DNA of 46,998 nt, taken from Psychromonas hadalis ATCC BAA-638. Its GTDB lineage: Bacteria; Pseudomonadota; Gammaproteobacteria; Enterobacterales; Psychromonadaceae. A program made the translations under genes and the position numbers. This document shows positions 35,565 to 45,900 of the stretch, piece after piece. The stretch's first letter is position 1, and each line of letters begins with the position of its first letter. The DNA lies in contig NZ_ATUO01000006.1 in NCBI RefSeq assembly GCF_000420245.1, forward strand, positions 1 to 46,998, given 5' to 3'. Below the pieces are notes generated by a model. That model had not been told where the DNA came from. It made no database searches and was given only the letters and a program-made list of their open reading frames with translations.

Positions 35565-35596
35565 ATTTTTATATTTTTTTAGTTAGTAGGAACACT

Positions 35597-37282
35597 ATGT
35601 CATCAATTAATACAAGTCAGACATTATTAGATCTCTCCACCCAAACATTTTCTCGATTTTCAGATCGTGTGTTTTTGGCAAATGTGGGTGGTGACGAGAT
35701 AACGTATGCGCAAGCATTACAAAAATTACAGCAGATACAACAGTTGCTCGCTGTTGCTGGTATTAAGCAAGGTGATAAAGTGTCGATTTGCAGTGAAAAT
35801 ATGCCACATTGGGGCATCGTTTATCTTGCAATTACTAGTATGGGCGCTGTGGTGGTGCCGATTTTACCTGATTTCCACAGCAATGAGATCCACCATATTG
35901 TGAAACACTCAGAAGCAAAAGTGATTTTTGTTTCTGATAAGATTAATAATAAATTGGCAGAAGATGATTTTACTTCATCATTGCAGTTTGTTTTCTCATT
36001 AGAAACATTACAAGCGTTAGAGGATTTTTCAACTAGTCCTGATGCTCTGAGTGATAAATTTGCACAAATAAAAGCCAAATTGACCAAAAAAGAGATTGTG
36101 GCTGATACGCTTGTTATCGATGAAAAAGATCTGGCTGCCATTATCTATACATCGGGAACAACAGGGCAGTCTAAAGGGGTAATGTTATCGCATCAAAACC
36201 TCGTTGCTCAGGTGCAGCAAGCACAAGGTTTAACACCCATTAATGAAAATGATCGCTTCTTATCGATATTACCGCTGGCGCATGCTTTTGAATGCTCTGT
36301 GGGTTTTTTAGTGCCTTTTTCTAGTGGAGCGTCTATCTATTACATTAATAAAATACCCGCGCCTAAAATTATTTTAAAAGCGATGTTACAGGTGAAACCA
36401 ACGTGTATGTTAAGTGTGCCTTTAGTGATTGAAAAAATTTATAAATCTAAAGTACAAGCCAGTTTTAATAAAAACAGACTGATTAAATACCTGTATAACC
36501 ATGTGCCTTTTGTACGTAAAAAATTACACAAAATGGCGGGTAAAAAACTGATGGAAAGCTTTGGTGGTGAGATGCGGTTTTTTGGTATTGGTGGCGCAAA
36601 ATTATCTCCCTTTGTGGAGCAGTTCTTACAGGAGGCTAACTTCCCCTACGCGATTGGTTATGGATTAACAGAAACTGCGCCTATTATTGCCGGGGCAATA
36701 CCGGGTGAAACCGCGGTGGGTACGACGGGCGTGTTAGCGAAATGGGTGGAGCATCGTTTTGTACAACATGGTCAAGAAAATAAAGATGCTGAGCTACATG
36801 TGCGAGGCCCAAATGTGATGATGGGATATTACAAAGATAAAGAGCGCACAGAAGAGGTCTTAGATAAAGATGGCTGGTTTAATACCGGCGACCTTGGTTG
36901 CATGGATGAAAACGGGGTCTTGAGTATTAATGGACGCAGTAAAAATGTAATCATTGGTGCAAGTGGTGAGAATATTTATCCTGAGGCGGTTGAGTCTGTG
37001 ATAAATCAACATGCGTTGGTCGTGGACTCATTAGTTTATGAGCTAGACAGTAAAGTGGTTGCTAAGATATACATCGATTATGATCTGTTTGATGAAACAC
37101 ATAATATCAATAAAACCAGTGATTCTGTACTGCACACTGAGATTGTAGAGATGCTAGAGCAGATAAAAAAGGAAGCAAATACATTACTCGCAAACTATTC
37201 AAAAATAGCGACCGTATTTGAACAAACAGAGCCTTTTATGAAAACACCCACCAAAAAAATAAAGCGTTATCTGCATATCTAA
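35597..37282 (+). CDS. AMP-forming acyl-CoA synthetase (long-chain fatty acid CoA ligase-like)
   Basis: Adenylates a carboxylic acid, probably a fatty acid, and transfers it to CoA. The protein is 561 aa from the ATG at 35597, which has AGGA upstream; the open frame reaches back into rnt. ANL-superfamily motifs: A3 IIYTSGTTGQSKGVML (about 185-200), A5 GYGLTETAP, and A7 GWFNTGDLG, with the C-terminal lysine region KTPTKKIKRYL. Its form resembles the AMP-binding proteins annotated as FadD-like or FAA1-like. It is 32 bases after rnt and ends at a terminator. Confidence 0.9.
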   Translation: MSSINTSQTLLDLSTQTFSRFSDRVFLANVGGDEITYAQALQKLQQIQQLLAVAGIKQGDKVSICSENMPHWGIVYLAITSMGAVVVPILPDFHSNEIHHIVKHSEAKVIFVSDKINNKLAEDDFTSSLQFVFSLETLQALEDFSTSPDALSDKFAQIKAKLTKKEIVADTLVIDEKDLAAIIYTSGTTGQSKGVMLSHQNLVAQVQQAQGLTPINENDRFLSILPLAHAFECSVGFLVPFSSGASIYYINKIPAPKIILKAMLQVKPTCMLSVPLVIEKIYKSKVQASFNKNRLIKYLYNHVPFVRKKLHKMAGKKLMESFGGEMRFFGIGGAKLSPFVEQFLQEANFPYAIGYGLTETAPIIAGAIPGETAVGTTGVLAKWVEHRFVQHGQENKDAELHVRGPNVMMGYYKDKERTEEVLDKDGWFNTGDLGCMDENGVLSINGRSKNVIIGASGENIYPEAVESVINQHALVVDSLVYELDSKVVAKIYIDYDLFDETHNINKTSDSVLHTEIVEMLEQIKKEANTLLANYSKIATVFEQTEPFMKTPTKKIKRYLHI

Positions 37283-37350
37283 AACCTAAAGCAGAGCGTT
37301 CTCGATTTGCTAACTGCTGTCATTTAATGGAAAGTCTCTATTTAAAAAAC

Positions 37351-37375
37351 ATCATCGATTACGATGATATTTTTC
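37351..37375 (+). terminator. Terminator after the acyl-CoA synthetase gene
   Basis: Seven-pair stem ATCATCG/CGATGAT (37351-37357 with 37362-37368), four-base loop, then ATTTTTC. It is 68 bases after the stop codon. Confidence 0.8.
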
Positions 37376-37449
37376 TATTTATAAAGCCATTATCATTGTT
37401 TTAATTTTTTTGGGGGGAGCAATTTAGCCCTTATTTATCAAGGATTGAA

Positions 37450-38549
37450 ATGATGCCCCTTTTTCAAAAAACACTCATCACCGCGCTTATTTTAACAAGT
37501 CATGCTGTTTACGCGAGTGCACTACTCCCCGCAGAATTAGCATGACTAACGCCACGTGGAAATACAATAAACAATCAGCCTATGCACTGCAACATGATGA
37601 TTATTGTGCTGGTACACAAGGTAGCATTGATGAAATTGTGGTGCTTGCTCTTTTAGCGCGTGATTTAACGGCTTCATTTGGGGTAATTGCAAAAACCTGT
37701 TGGGGGGCGTTATGGGGAAAAGCACGCTCACATGTGGAGGCTGGTTTTACCCGGTATCATTATTCTATGCACCACACGCCTGCTTTTAAACCCTCTTGGG
37801 AAAAGAGTGATTTTAAGGTTATTTGGGATAACAAGCGTGATATTACAGATGCCAATAAAAGAATAAAGGATAAAACAGGTTATACCCCAACATTAATGGC
37901 AATGCCCTACGATATTGGTAGTGATGAAAGTTATCAATATGTGCGTGACCATCCTGAATTAATTGCAATGCGTGCACCCGTGGAAAACAATGGGGTATGG
38001 GTTGGAAATGTAGGCGTTAATAGTAAAAACTTTCACAATAGTTACAAACTAAAAGTGGAAATTTTTCATAAATGGAGCCCGTATTGGAAGCTGGGTAAAA
38101 ATAGGCGTTTAGCTGCATTCTTAAACGATACTATCGAACGAGAAGGATTTGGCCTGCAATATTTTCATGGTGTTGCCGATGAATCCTACGTCTCCATTGC
38201 AAAATCAGAATACCTGAATTTTTTAGATAAACTCAAAAAAGCCTCTGATGAACATTTAGTCTGGGTGGCCGATGCCAGTGAGATAGTAAACTATCGTTTC
38301 GCACGTGAATATTGCAGTTTAGTAGAAACGTCTCAAACAGAAAAGAGCCGATTATTTTCCGTTCAGGGAACGGTAACAAAAACGGACAACTGTACCAATG
38401 TAGACAGAGAGTTAACTGCGATGGCGATTGTCACACTCACAGTAAGTCATGTTAAACAGGGCGGAGCTGATTTAGTTTTTACTCAGATTGATGGTGTATT
38501 ACAGTTTGAATATCAGATCAATAAAGGTGATGTTGAGGTGGTTTTTTAG
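37450..38549 (+). pseudogene. Polysaccharide deacetylase-like exported protein, frameshifted at the signal peptide
   Basis: The first 31 codons (37450-37545) encode a good signal peptide (FQKTLITALILTSHAVYA) that stops at TGA. The rest is in a different frame from an ATG at 37542 overlapping that stop (ATGA) and runs 335 aa without a signal. The body has features of NodB-type deacetylases: ALQHDDYC in place of the first Asp motif and YHYSMHH for the H-x3-H metal site, with a C-terminal beta-rich domain. Either a one-base frameshift killed an exported enzyme, or the two parts are recoded or misassembled. The body shows no other stop, so the lesion is recent. Family call moderate. Confidence 0.6.
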
Positions 38550-38613
38550 GGGCTATTGGTTACTAATTAGCAACAATTAAAAAGTAAACTTTATCTTGGC
38601 GATCATTTAATAT

Positions 38614-38632
38614 AGCCCTCTAAAAGAGGGCT
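38614..38632. other. GC-rich hairpin between the deacetylase and ettA remnants
   Basis: Perfect eight-pair stem AGCCCTCT/AGAGGGCT with a three-base loop, between convergent genes. No T tract of note follows on either strand, so it may be an attenuated or bidirectional terminator. Confidence 0.5.
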
Positions 38633-38646
38633 CTCATTATTAGATG

Positions 38647-39194
38647 TTATGAAATACGTTTGTATTTAATGCGATGTGGCTCAGCTGCTGCAGCACCAAA
38701 GGTTTTCTTCAGGCACACTTCATAATCACTGTAGCTACCCTCAAAAAAGTTGATTTTCCCTTTGTCACGGTAATCAATGATATGGGGCGCAATTTTGTCT
38801 AAGAACCAGCGATCATGCGAGATAACCAATTTTAGTCCCTGTTAATGCGCGTGTTTCTCCTTCAAACTCTTTATCAATGCCCGCCATAATACGCAGTAAG
38901 GTGGATTTACAGGAGCCGTTCAAACCTAATACCAATAACAGTAAATATCTGATCTATTTTACTGGTTAAAACAACTCACTTCCGCGTTGTAATTTTCGTA
39001 AAGGGAACGTCAACTTACGCCTTGAATTAAGCTGTTTCCCCTGCGGAAAATTTAGATCACATACTTAATGTAATTGGTATAACACGCCAATTTTAGCGCC
39101 GGGGGAAAAAACTCAGTGAGATGTCTTTCAGGATTGTACGTTTAGGTGGAAGCACCTTGCTGACTTGATTCATGGTAAAAATAAACTGTGCCAT
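38647..39194 (-). pseudogene. ettA: ettA remnant (ABC-F translation factor) with mobile-element insertion and large deletion
   Basis: EttA is the ABC-F protein gating the first steps of translation elongation, normally about 555 aa. Three pieces remain on the minus strand. From the ATG at 39194, MAQFIFTMNQVSKVLPPKRT to SFFPGAKIGVL is the intact N-terminus. Copy D of the TACC element interrupts it. Then GLNGSCKSTLLRIMAGIDKE to KIGYL is the first Walker A (with Cys replacing the last Gly of GxxGxGKS). Next a deletion of about 420 codons joins to VISHDRWFLDKIAPHI and the natural C-terminus ending RIKYKRIS. The junction sequence GGTTATCT fits both sides, so the deletion probably arose at a short direct repeat, and it changes the frame. 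Confidence 0.92.
38930..39079. mobile_element. TACC-ended palindromic MITE-like element, copy D (150 bp), inside ettA
   Basis: Starts TACCAATAACAG and ends GTAATTGGTA, flanked by TAA on both sides (38927-38929 and 39080-39082). It is the same type as copy A, in reverse orientation (shared AAATTTAGATCACA, CCTTGAATTAA and CCAGTAAAA-type blocks on the complement). Removing the element plus one TAA restores the ettA codons for GVLGLNG, which proves the insertion and the 3-bp duplication. Confidence 0.92.
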
Positions 39195-40307
39195 TTTTGA
39201 TCTCTTAAATACAGATAAAAGTAAGTTATTAAAATAGAGGTAGTTACTGTAAGGCGGGGTTGCCGTGGGGGATTTGAGTTATCGTTTAGGACCCTACTTA
39301 ACTTGGATTTTGATTGATAATCATATAAATTTCAGCACTGAATGTTAAAATTTATAATATCCGATTTAAAGTGCCATTAATGAGAATATAGGCATTGATT
39401 AACAACTTATATTACATCCGCATTCAAATGTTTTGGATATTTTTATGTGCCAATTCTGCTCGTAGTAATCACACTAAATAACAGATAAATGTTAGCATTA
39501 ATACAATGCTTCGTCTTAATGTTGCATTAATTAATCGTAAAGTCAGTTGTTTTTTTTGATGTTAAAAATTGGTTAATGAAAGGTTAAAATTTGAAGTTAT
39601 TTATTTTAAATTTGCTATTTGTTAGTTATCTACTACGCTTTAAATTTTGTCATTTTTTATGGGGTTGTTATTCCCTGTCTTTCCTACTGTCGTTTTTTAT
39701 TATTTGATTTTTATACTTCTCTGAGATTGTGTTATACGTTGATTTAGTTGACTTTATTATTATATTTTAAATCATATCGTAATGCTAAAGATATCGCCTT
39801 ATATTGTTTGAAATGTTAAATATATGTTGTTTTTTATATTTAGATGCAAGTCGCTTTTACCTTTGTTATTTTTAATTCCCCTGTGGATGCTTATTTTATT
39901 GAGTTTTGTTGGTTTTTTTGTCTCAAAATCTAAGTGTAATAAATAATGTAAATGTGATCATTGTTTCTGTTTTAAAAATTACCATGTATTTTAATTGTTT
40001 AACAAGATCCATTCGTGTATTTTTATATTCTGTTTTTTTTGATATTTATAGTTTTAGATATAAAGGTATTGTTTTTTATTTTCTTTTGTTGTTGACCATA
40101 AGGTGATCTTTCTCTTCGCTTTTTAGATGAATTTCAAGTTATAAAATAATGTATGGAAAGGTCGGGTGAATAACAAAAAATCAGTGGTATAGGTTCTTGC
40201 ACAATGAAAATCCATGATCTGCATTGTGCGTATTAACTGGCGTTGCTATTAGTGACAACAACATAATCCGAAAGCTAGAGCTAATAAAAGAGAAGTGCGA
40301 GTACGAT
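39195..40307. other. AT-rich intergenic stretch with no recognisable gene
   Basis: About 1.1 kb between the ettA remnant and fimT. The plus strand is strongly T-rich, particularly 39540-40110, with many stop codons in all frames; the one open frame near 39906-40106 is low-complexity Phe/Val/Ser and not credible as a gene. It must contain the promoter of the pilin cluster, but I cannot single one out. No tRNA, repeat family member or coding remnant was recognised. Confidence 0.6.
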
Positions 40308-40796
40308 ATGAAAAATTTAGGTTTTACAATGATCGAGGTATTGGTCGTGCTAAGTATATTGGCTATTTTATTAGCGATAGCACCTTCTGGTTTTACAACC
40401 TTTATTAGAGGTAGCGAAATGGTCGCTAATAGCAATGATATAGTGGGCGCATTTAACTATGCGCGTATGGAAGCGGTCAAGCGTGGAAGCCCTGTCCAAC
40501 TGGGGCAACGAAATGGATCAACTTGGACAGGAGGAATGGTTGTTTGGATCGATAAAAATTCTAACGGCTCCTTTGATGTCGGTGTCGATGAAGTGTTGCG
40601 ATTTTGGGAGGCTTATAATAGTGGTAATAGTTTAATCAGTGATCATGGTATTACCCAATTTACATTCGATGCAACCGGAGGCATTGATAATGCAGATGTA
40701 CTCAGGCTTTGTGATAACCGGTCTGGAGAAGTGGGGCGAGACATTTCTGTTTTATCATCGGGCGCGATTTTTGCGGATAAGGTAAATTGTGTTTAA
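40308..40796 (+). CDS. fimT: Type IV pilus minor pilin FimT/GspH-like
   Basis: Minor pilin of the pilus tip or priming complex. The protein is 162 aa from the ATG at 40308; the open frame extends upstream but the class III leader is right at this start: MKNLG|FTMIEVLVVLSILAILLAIA, with Glu at mature position 5. The C-terminal part (NARMEAVKRGSPV-like FNYARMEAVKRGSPVQL, NGSFDVGVDEVLR) is the GspH/FimT domain. It is the first gene of the cluster and overlaps pilV by eight bases. Confidence 0.92.
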   Translation: MKNLGFTMIEVLVVLSILAILLAIAPSGFTTFIRGSEMVANSNDIVGAFNYARMEAVKRGSPVQLGQRNGSTWTGGMVVWIDKNSNGSFDVGVDEVLRFWEAYNSGNSLISDHGITQFTFDATGGIDNADVLRLCDNRSGEVGRDISVLSSGAIFADKVNCV

Positions 40797-41307
40797 AACT
40801 GATAACAACAAACCGAAATTAAAACATCTTTTTAAGCTAATAACTAAGAAGCATAGAGGTAGTACGTTACTCGAGGTTTTAGTTGCATTACTCATTGTTG
40901 CAATTGGATTTTTAGGGTTAGCTTCGATGCAATTGATAAGCTTAAAAAACCTCAATAATGCACAATTTCGTACGTTGGCTACCGCTTATGCATATGATAT
41001 GGCAGAACGTATGCGCACTAACCGGGCTGCGGTATCAGCTGGTTTTTACGATGCCATTGATGCGACGGAAACTGATCCCGGATGTAGCTCTTGCTCCGTT
41101 GAGCAAATTGCTCAGTTAGATGCTTACCAATGGAATCAGCTAATAGGAAACAGCATTATTTCAGGCGGGCTACCGACCGGAACGGGCAAGGTCGAAAGTA
41201 AGGGGGGGGGAGTGTTTGAGATAACGGTGGCCTGGAGGGAACAACAACAATCGAGTTCTGGCGGTAAAATTGATAATGTTAATTTCATTGTAAGATTGCA
41301 ACTTTAA
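40789..41307 (+). CDS. pilV: Type IV pilus minor pilin PilV
   Basis: The protein is 172 aa. The start is a GTG at 40789 inside the end of fimT, so translation is coupled. The unusually long, basic leader (KLKHLFKLITKKHRG) precedes the cleavage site G|STLLEVLVALLIVAIGFLG, with Glu at +5. NAQFRTLATAYAYDMAERMRTNR is the typical PilV continuation. A CSSC pair is present at about 99-102. The protein is part of the tip complex with PilW, PilX, FimT and PilY1. Confidence 0.92.
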   Translation: MFKTDNNKPKLKHLFKLITKKHRGSTLLEVLVALLIVAIGFLGLASMQLISLKNLNNAQFRTLATAYAYDMAERMRTNRAAVSAGFYDAIDATETDPGCSSCSVEQIAQLDAYQWNQLIGNSIISGGLPTGTGKVESKGGGVFEITVAWREQQQSSSGGKIDNVNFIVRLQL

Positions 41308-41366
41308 ATTCAACTAATTGATATGAAGTAACTATTTTATCTGACTCAATTGATAACAGGGGCACT

Positions 41367-42344
41367 ATGCGTATTCATATAGCCAAAAATCATGATATTT
41401 ATATCATAAGACAAGGTGGTTTTTCATTAATAGAATTAATGATAGCAATAACGCTCGGGTTATTAGTGTTGTTTTCCGTTTCGCAAATGTTTCTTGCCAG
41501 TGTGCAGAGTATGCATTTACAAAATGCGTTTTCTCGTGTGCAAGAAAATGGGCGTATCTCATTAGAATTAATAAGTCGCGATATCCGCGGCGCTGACTTT
41601 TGGGGATGTCTGCACAATACAAGTTTGATAGTGAATCATTTAGATACCACTGACTCGGATTATAATGCCAGCGCTAATCCAAGTGGTCAACAGGGTGTAA
41701 CGGGTGGAAATGATGTCACAGCTCGTACCATCGCGACGATATCAGTGGTTGATAATACCGATACCCTAACCTTGCGAGGAGCGAGAAGCTTTTCTGATGT
41801 AAAAGTTATTACGCCGTTTATGGCAACTCCATCTGCGGATATTAATATCGTTAATGGGGCGGGTATTTCGAAGGGAGATGTGGTCATGATAAGTAATTGT
41901 CAGGGGGCGGATCTGTTTTCAGATACGGATGCAGCGTCTACTATTCTTGGTCACAACATTGCTCCACCATCAGCGGGTGCAGTAAAAAATGTGACTCAAG
42001 CATTTTCTCAGACTTATACCAGTAGCGCTCAAATACTTGTTCCTTATGTTAAAACCTATTTTGTAGGCACAAACATAGCGGGCAGTACTTCTCTTTATGT
42101 AAGCGAGGATGGCACAGCCAAAGAGTTAGCTAGAGGAATAAGTGATTTACAAATAATGTACGGTGAAGATACAGATGGTGACAATAGCGCAGACACGTTT
42201 AGTACCGCTTCTGGCGTTGGTGATATGAATAAAGTACTTTCGATCCGCTTTGAATTGGTTAGTAAAAACAGCAATGGTGCTTCTAGTCAGGTAGAAAAAC
42301 ACTATGCGCTTACCGCTAATATACGTAACAGAACATTGCAATAA
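41367..42344 (+). CDS. pilW: Type IV pilus minor pilin PilW
   Basis: The protein is 325 aa, a large minor pilin. The class III leader is IIRQGG|FSLIELMIAITLGLLVLF, with Glu at +5, followed by the PilW block FSRVQENGRISLELISRDIRGADFWGC. The C-terminal domain contains DLQIMYGEDTDGDNSADTF, a pattern also found in other PilW proteins. It is followed 13 bases later by pilX. Confidence 0.93.
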   Translation: MRIHIAKNHDIYIIRQGGFSLIELMIAITLGLLVLFSVSQMFLASVQSMHLQNAFSRVQENGRISLELISRDIRGADFWGCLHNTSLIVNHLDTTDSDYNASANPSGQQGVTGGNDVTARTIATISVVDNTDTLTLRGARSFSDVKVITPFMATPSADINIVNGAGISKGDVVMISNCQGADLFSDTDAASTILGHNIAPPSAGAVKNVTQAFSQTYTSSAQILVPYVKTYFVGTNIAGSTSLYVSEDGTAKELARGISDLQIMYGEDTDGDNSADTFSTASGVGDMNKVLSIRFELVSKNSNGASSQVEKHYALTANIRNRTLQ

Positions 42345-42357
42345 AATGGGTAATAAC

Positions 42358-42888
42358 ATGTATAAAAAACAGTGTGGTGCCGTGTTAGTCGTTAGCTTAA
42401 TTATATTATTCTCAGTTACTTTATTAGTGTTTTCAGGTAATAAATCGGTACTCATGCAAGAAAAAATGGCCATGGCAGTACGCGACGCGCATGTGGCGTT
42501 GCAAATGTCAGAGTCAGGAATAAGAGATGCTGAAAAACTTATTGAAACCTACGTTAGCACTGTCGCCTTTAATGTGCAGGGAACGGGTGGGCTCTATAGC
42601 CAAGATAATGGGCCGTCCAATATTTTTGATACGAATGCCTGGCTTAGTAGTAACACCATTGACGCCAGTACGCAGGTATCGGAATCGGGCCGTGTTGCGA
42701 GTTATTTCATTGAACACCTTGGGTTATTGTCAGTGCCTAATGCGAATTTAGATGCTCTTAATATCAACGGATACGGTCAAACGTCAGGTGGTGGTGATGT
42801 GAATATATTCAAAATTGTTTCTCGTTCTCAGGGAGATAACGGTGATGCTGAGCGAGTTGTGGTTAGTTATTATGGAAAGCGTTTTTAA
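42358..42888 (+). CDS. pilX: Type IV pilus assembly protein PilX
   Basis: The protein is 176 aa from the ATG at 42358, which has GGGT upstream; ATGs further upstream lie in the pilW end and lack a ribosome-binding site. The N-terminal helix follows the PilX pattern (CGAVLVVSLIILFSVTLLVFS, QEKMAMAVRDAHVALQMSESGIRDAEKL), with no Glu at +5. It acts with PilW and PilV in presenting PilY1. It is followed 28 bases later by pilY1. Confidence 0.92.
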   Translation: MYKKQCGAVLVVSLIILFSVTLLVFSGNKSVLMQEKMAMAVRDAHVALQMSESGIRDAEKLIETYVSTVAFNVQGTGGLYSQDNGPSNIFDTNAWLSSNTIDASTQVSESGRVASYFIEHLGLLSVPNANLDALNINGYGQTSGGGDVNIFKIVSRSQGDNGDAERVVVSYYGKRF

Positions 42889-42916
42889 TGATGCCAGAAA
42901 TGAAAGGAAAGCAACA

Positions 42917-45900
42917 ATGAACAAACTATCTACAAAGGTATCTCTCATTAAGATGGCGATTGTTGTCGCCCTTGGTTATTCAAATATTACCTTTGCAACT
43001 GCCTTGGTACTCCCCACAGAGCCTTTAATTACCGCCACATCTGTGCAGCCTAATATGATGCTATTGATCGACAGTTCTGGGTCAATGGGTAATATTGTCG
43101 AGCCCGATGCTTATGATGCAACGGTAGACTATTATAACTGTCCGAACAATAGAGAGTTTAGTGGTGGTACGGTGACTATTCGTATTAAAGCGAATGGTGA
43201 GGTTAAATTTAATGGCAAAAGATTTGGTACAACGGGCAATCGACGCTGTTTTAATGATGATACGCTTTATGATGCACAGCTTAATGCAAATGCAAATGAC
43301 GGTTCATATAAAGTCCCTGCGAATGATTACTCGAGCAATGGTGGTACTTACTACGGCACGGCATCCTATAAAGGTAATTTTTTAAATTGGTACTTTTCTG
43401 ATGCAAATTTTGGCGTTGGAGCACGAAAAAAGCCAGGCACAAAAATACGCATGGAAGTGGCTCAAGAAGCAGCAACTGCGCTGATTGATAGTTTACAAAA
43501 TATACGCGTTGGTATTGCAAGGTTTAATGGAGGCACTGGCGCAAGAATTATCGGCAATGTTACTGATTTAACTCTCAGTAACAAAACAGCCTTTAAAACC
43601 GCGATTGATTTAATCACATTTGGTGGTGGAACACCCCTAGGTGAAGCGCTGTCACAAATAGGACGTTATTATACGCGGGGTTATTCTGCTGAGAGTAACT
43701 TACTTATTCACCCAAATACTGCGCCCACTTCGATTAAAACTAACAATGTATTTATACAAAGCCCGGCATACGCATCAGGGTTAAGTGCCCCTGACGCTGT
43801 CATTCAAAACTGGTGCCAACCCAATTTTGTCGTTGCAATGACAGATGGGCAGCCTTCATCGGATAGTAACGTAAGTACTTATTTACGAGACTATGATAAT
43901 GGCACCGGGTCGATACTCGACGATGTGGCACTCGCAATGTATGAGATTGATTTGCGACCAGATCTAGACGATAGCGGCGAAGAGGTAATCAATAATGCCT
44001 CCACTTATATCATTGGATTTGCAGATGAAAGTGTAACAAGTAGTACCTTGTTGCAAAATACTGCTAGCAATGGGGGCGGGGAGTTTATCGGGGCATCAAA
44101 CGCTAGCGAATTAGCGCAAGCCTTTAAGAAAACGCTTGACAATATCTTTGCAAAAGTTGCCTCGCGTTCGGGGGTTTCTTTTAATGCGCCTTCACTGAGC
44201 ACCGATAACGCAGTTTATTCAGCCAACTTTAATAGTGCTCAATGGTCGGGAAGCTTACAGGCATTTGAACTCTCTGGGAGTGGTGAAATCGCTACAACAG
44301 CGACTTGGGATGTAACGACTAAGCTTGATGCCATACTTGATGCAAACCTTAGCACAACAAGGAATATTTTTACTTACAATCCGGTGACTAAAAAGGGGGT
44401 TCCATTTACCAGTGGCAGTTTAAGTCCTGCGCAATTAGCTGATCTTAGCAAAGGACCAGAAGGTAGCACGGGCATCGACAACTTAATTAATTATATTAGC
44501 GGTAAAAGAGCAGATGAAGGAGAGGGTGTCGCAGAGTATCGCGTTCGCTCAAGCCGACTGGGTGATATCGTCAATTCAACGTCCGTTTACGTTGGTGCGC
44601 CACAATTAAATTGGCCGAATTGGACCAGTGCTAATAAAATAGGAGCAAGTAGTGCTAACTATTCAGCGTTTAAAACGGCTCAGGCGAGTAGAACACCAAT
44701 GCTCTATGTCGGCGCTAATGATGGTATGTTGCATGGTTTTAATGCCTCGCTAACTGGCGTGGATGCAGGTAAAGAAAAGTTTGCCTATATCCCCAATATC
44801 GTCTATTCCACAGAGCCGAAAGCTGGGCTAAATTATCTCGCTAATAAAAATTATGCGCATCAGTTTTATGTTGATTTAACGCCGACAGTGAGTGACGTAT
44901 ACATAAATAGTGCATGGCGTACCGTGCTTATTGGTGGGTTACGTAGCGGAGGAAAAGGGTTATTTGCACTGGATATTACTGACCCCACTAAATTTTCAAG
45001 TTCAACAGCCAATGCACAGAAATTAGCCCTATGGGAATTTAGCAGTACAGATGATAGCGATTTTGGTTATAGCTACAGTAAACCAACGGTTGTTATGATG
45101 GCTAATGGTAAATGGGCGGTGATCGTTGGTAATGGTTATAACAATGCGGGCACAGATGGTAATGCCAAGCTGTTTATTTTATTCCTTGAGCCTCAAGACT
45201 CGAATGATGTTTGGAATAAAGAGGTTGATTATTTTGTAATTGATACAGGCGCAGGTACTGCCGGTACACCTAATGGCCTTTCTACGCCGAGTGTAGTTGA
45301 TACCAACGGTGATGGTGTTGCAGATAGAGTCTACGCCGGTGATTTAGAGGGCAACATGTGGGCATTCGATATTAGTGCTAGTAATGCGAGCAACTGGAAG
45401 GTGGATTACGGTACTGTCAGCGCACCTAAGCCCCTCTTTACTGCGAAAGATAGCACGGGCAAAGCACAACCTATTACCAGCGCACCTATTATCTCTAAAA
45501 ATGTATCGCCAACGGGCAGTGCTCCTGATTTATTAGTTTTTTTTGGAACGGGTAAATATATTGAAGAAACAGATAAAAGCAATGTCGATGTAATGAGTTA
45601 TTACGCTGTTATAGATAAAGGGAACCAGGAACAACTTCGAGGCAATTTAACCCCAAGAACGCTGAATACTTTTGATAGTAACAAACGCTTGATCACTGGA
45701 GCTTCATTTAGCTGGGCTACCTCGTCGGGTTGGTACTTTGACCTCAATAATAATAGTACGGCGCAAGGGGAACGCGTGATCTCAGACTCTCTTATTCGTA
45801 ATAACGTGTTGTTTTTCACTACTGTCATTCCAGACCTTGATAGTGGGGATGTCTGTACCGCTAATAGCGATAGCTGGATAATGGGGGTTGATTTAGCGAC

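Noticed and set aside
39906-40106. A 66-codon open frame in the T-rich gap
   Set aside because: Low-complexity Phe/Val/Ser composition expected from T-rich DNA, no ribosome-binding site and no family resemblance.
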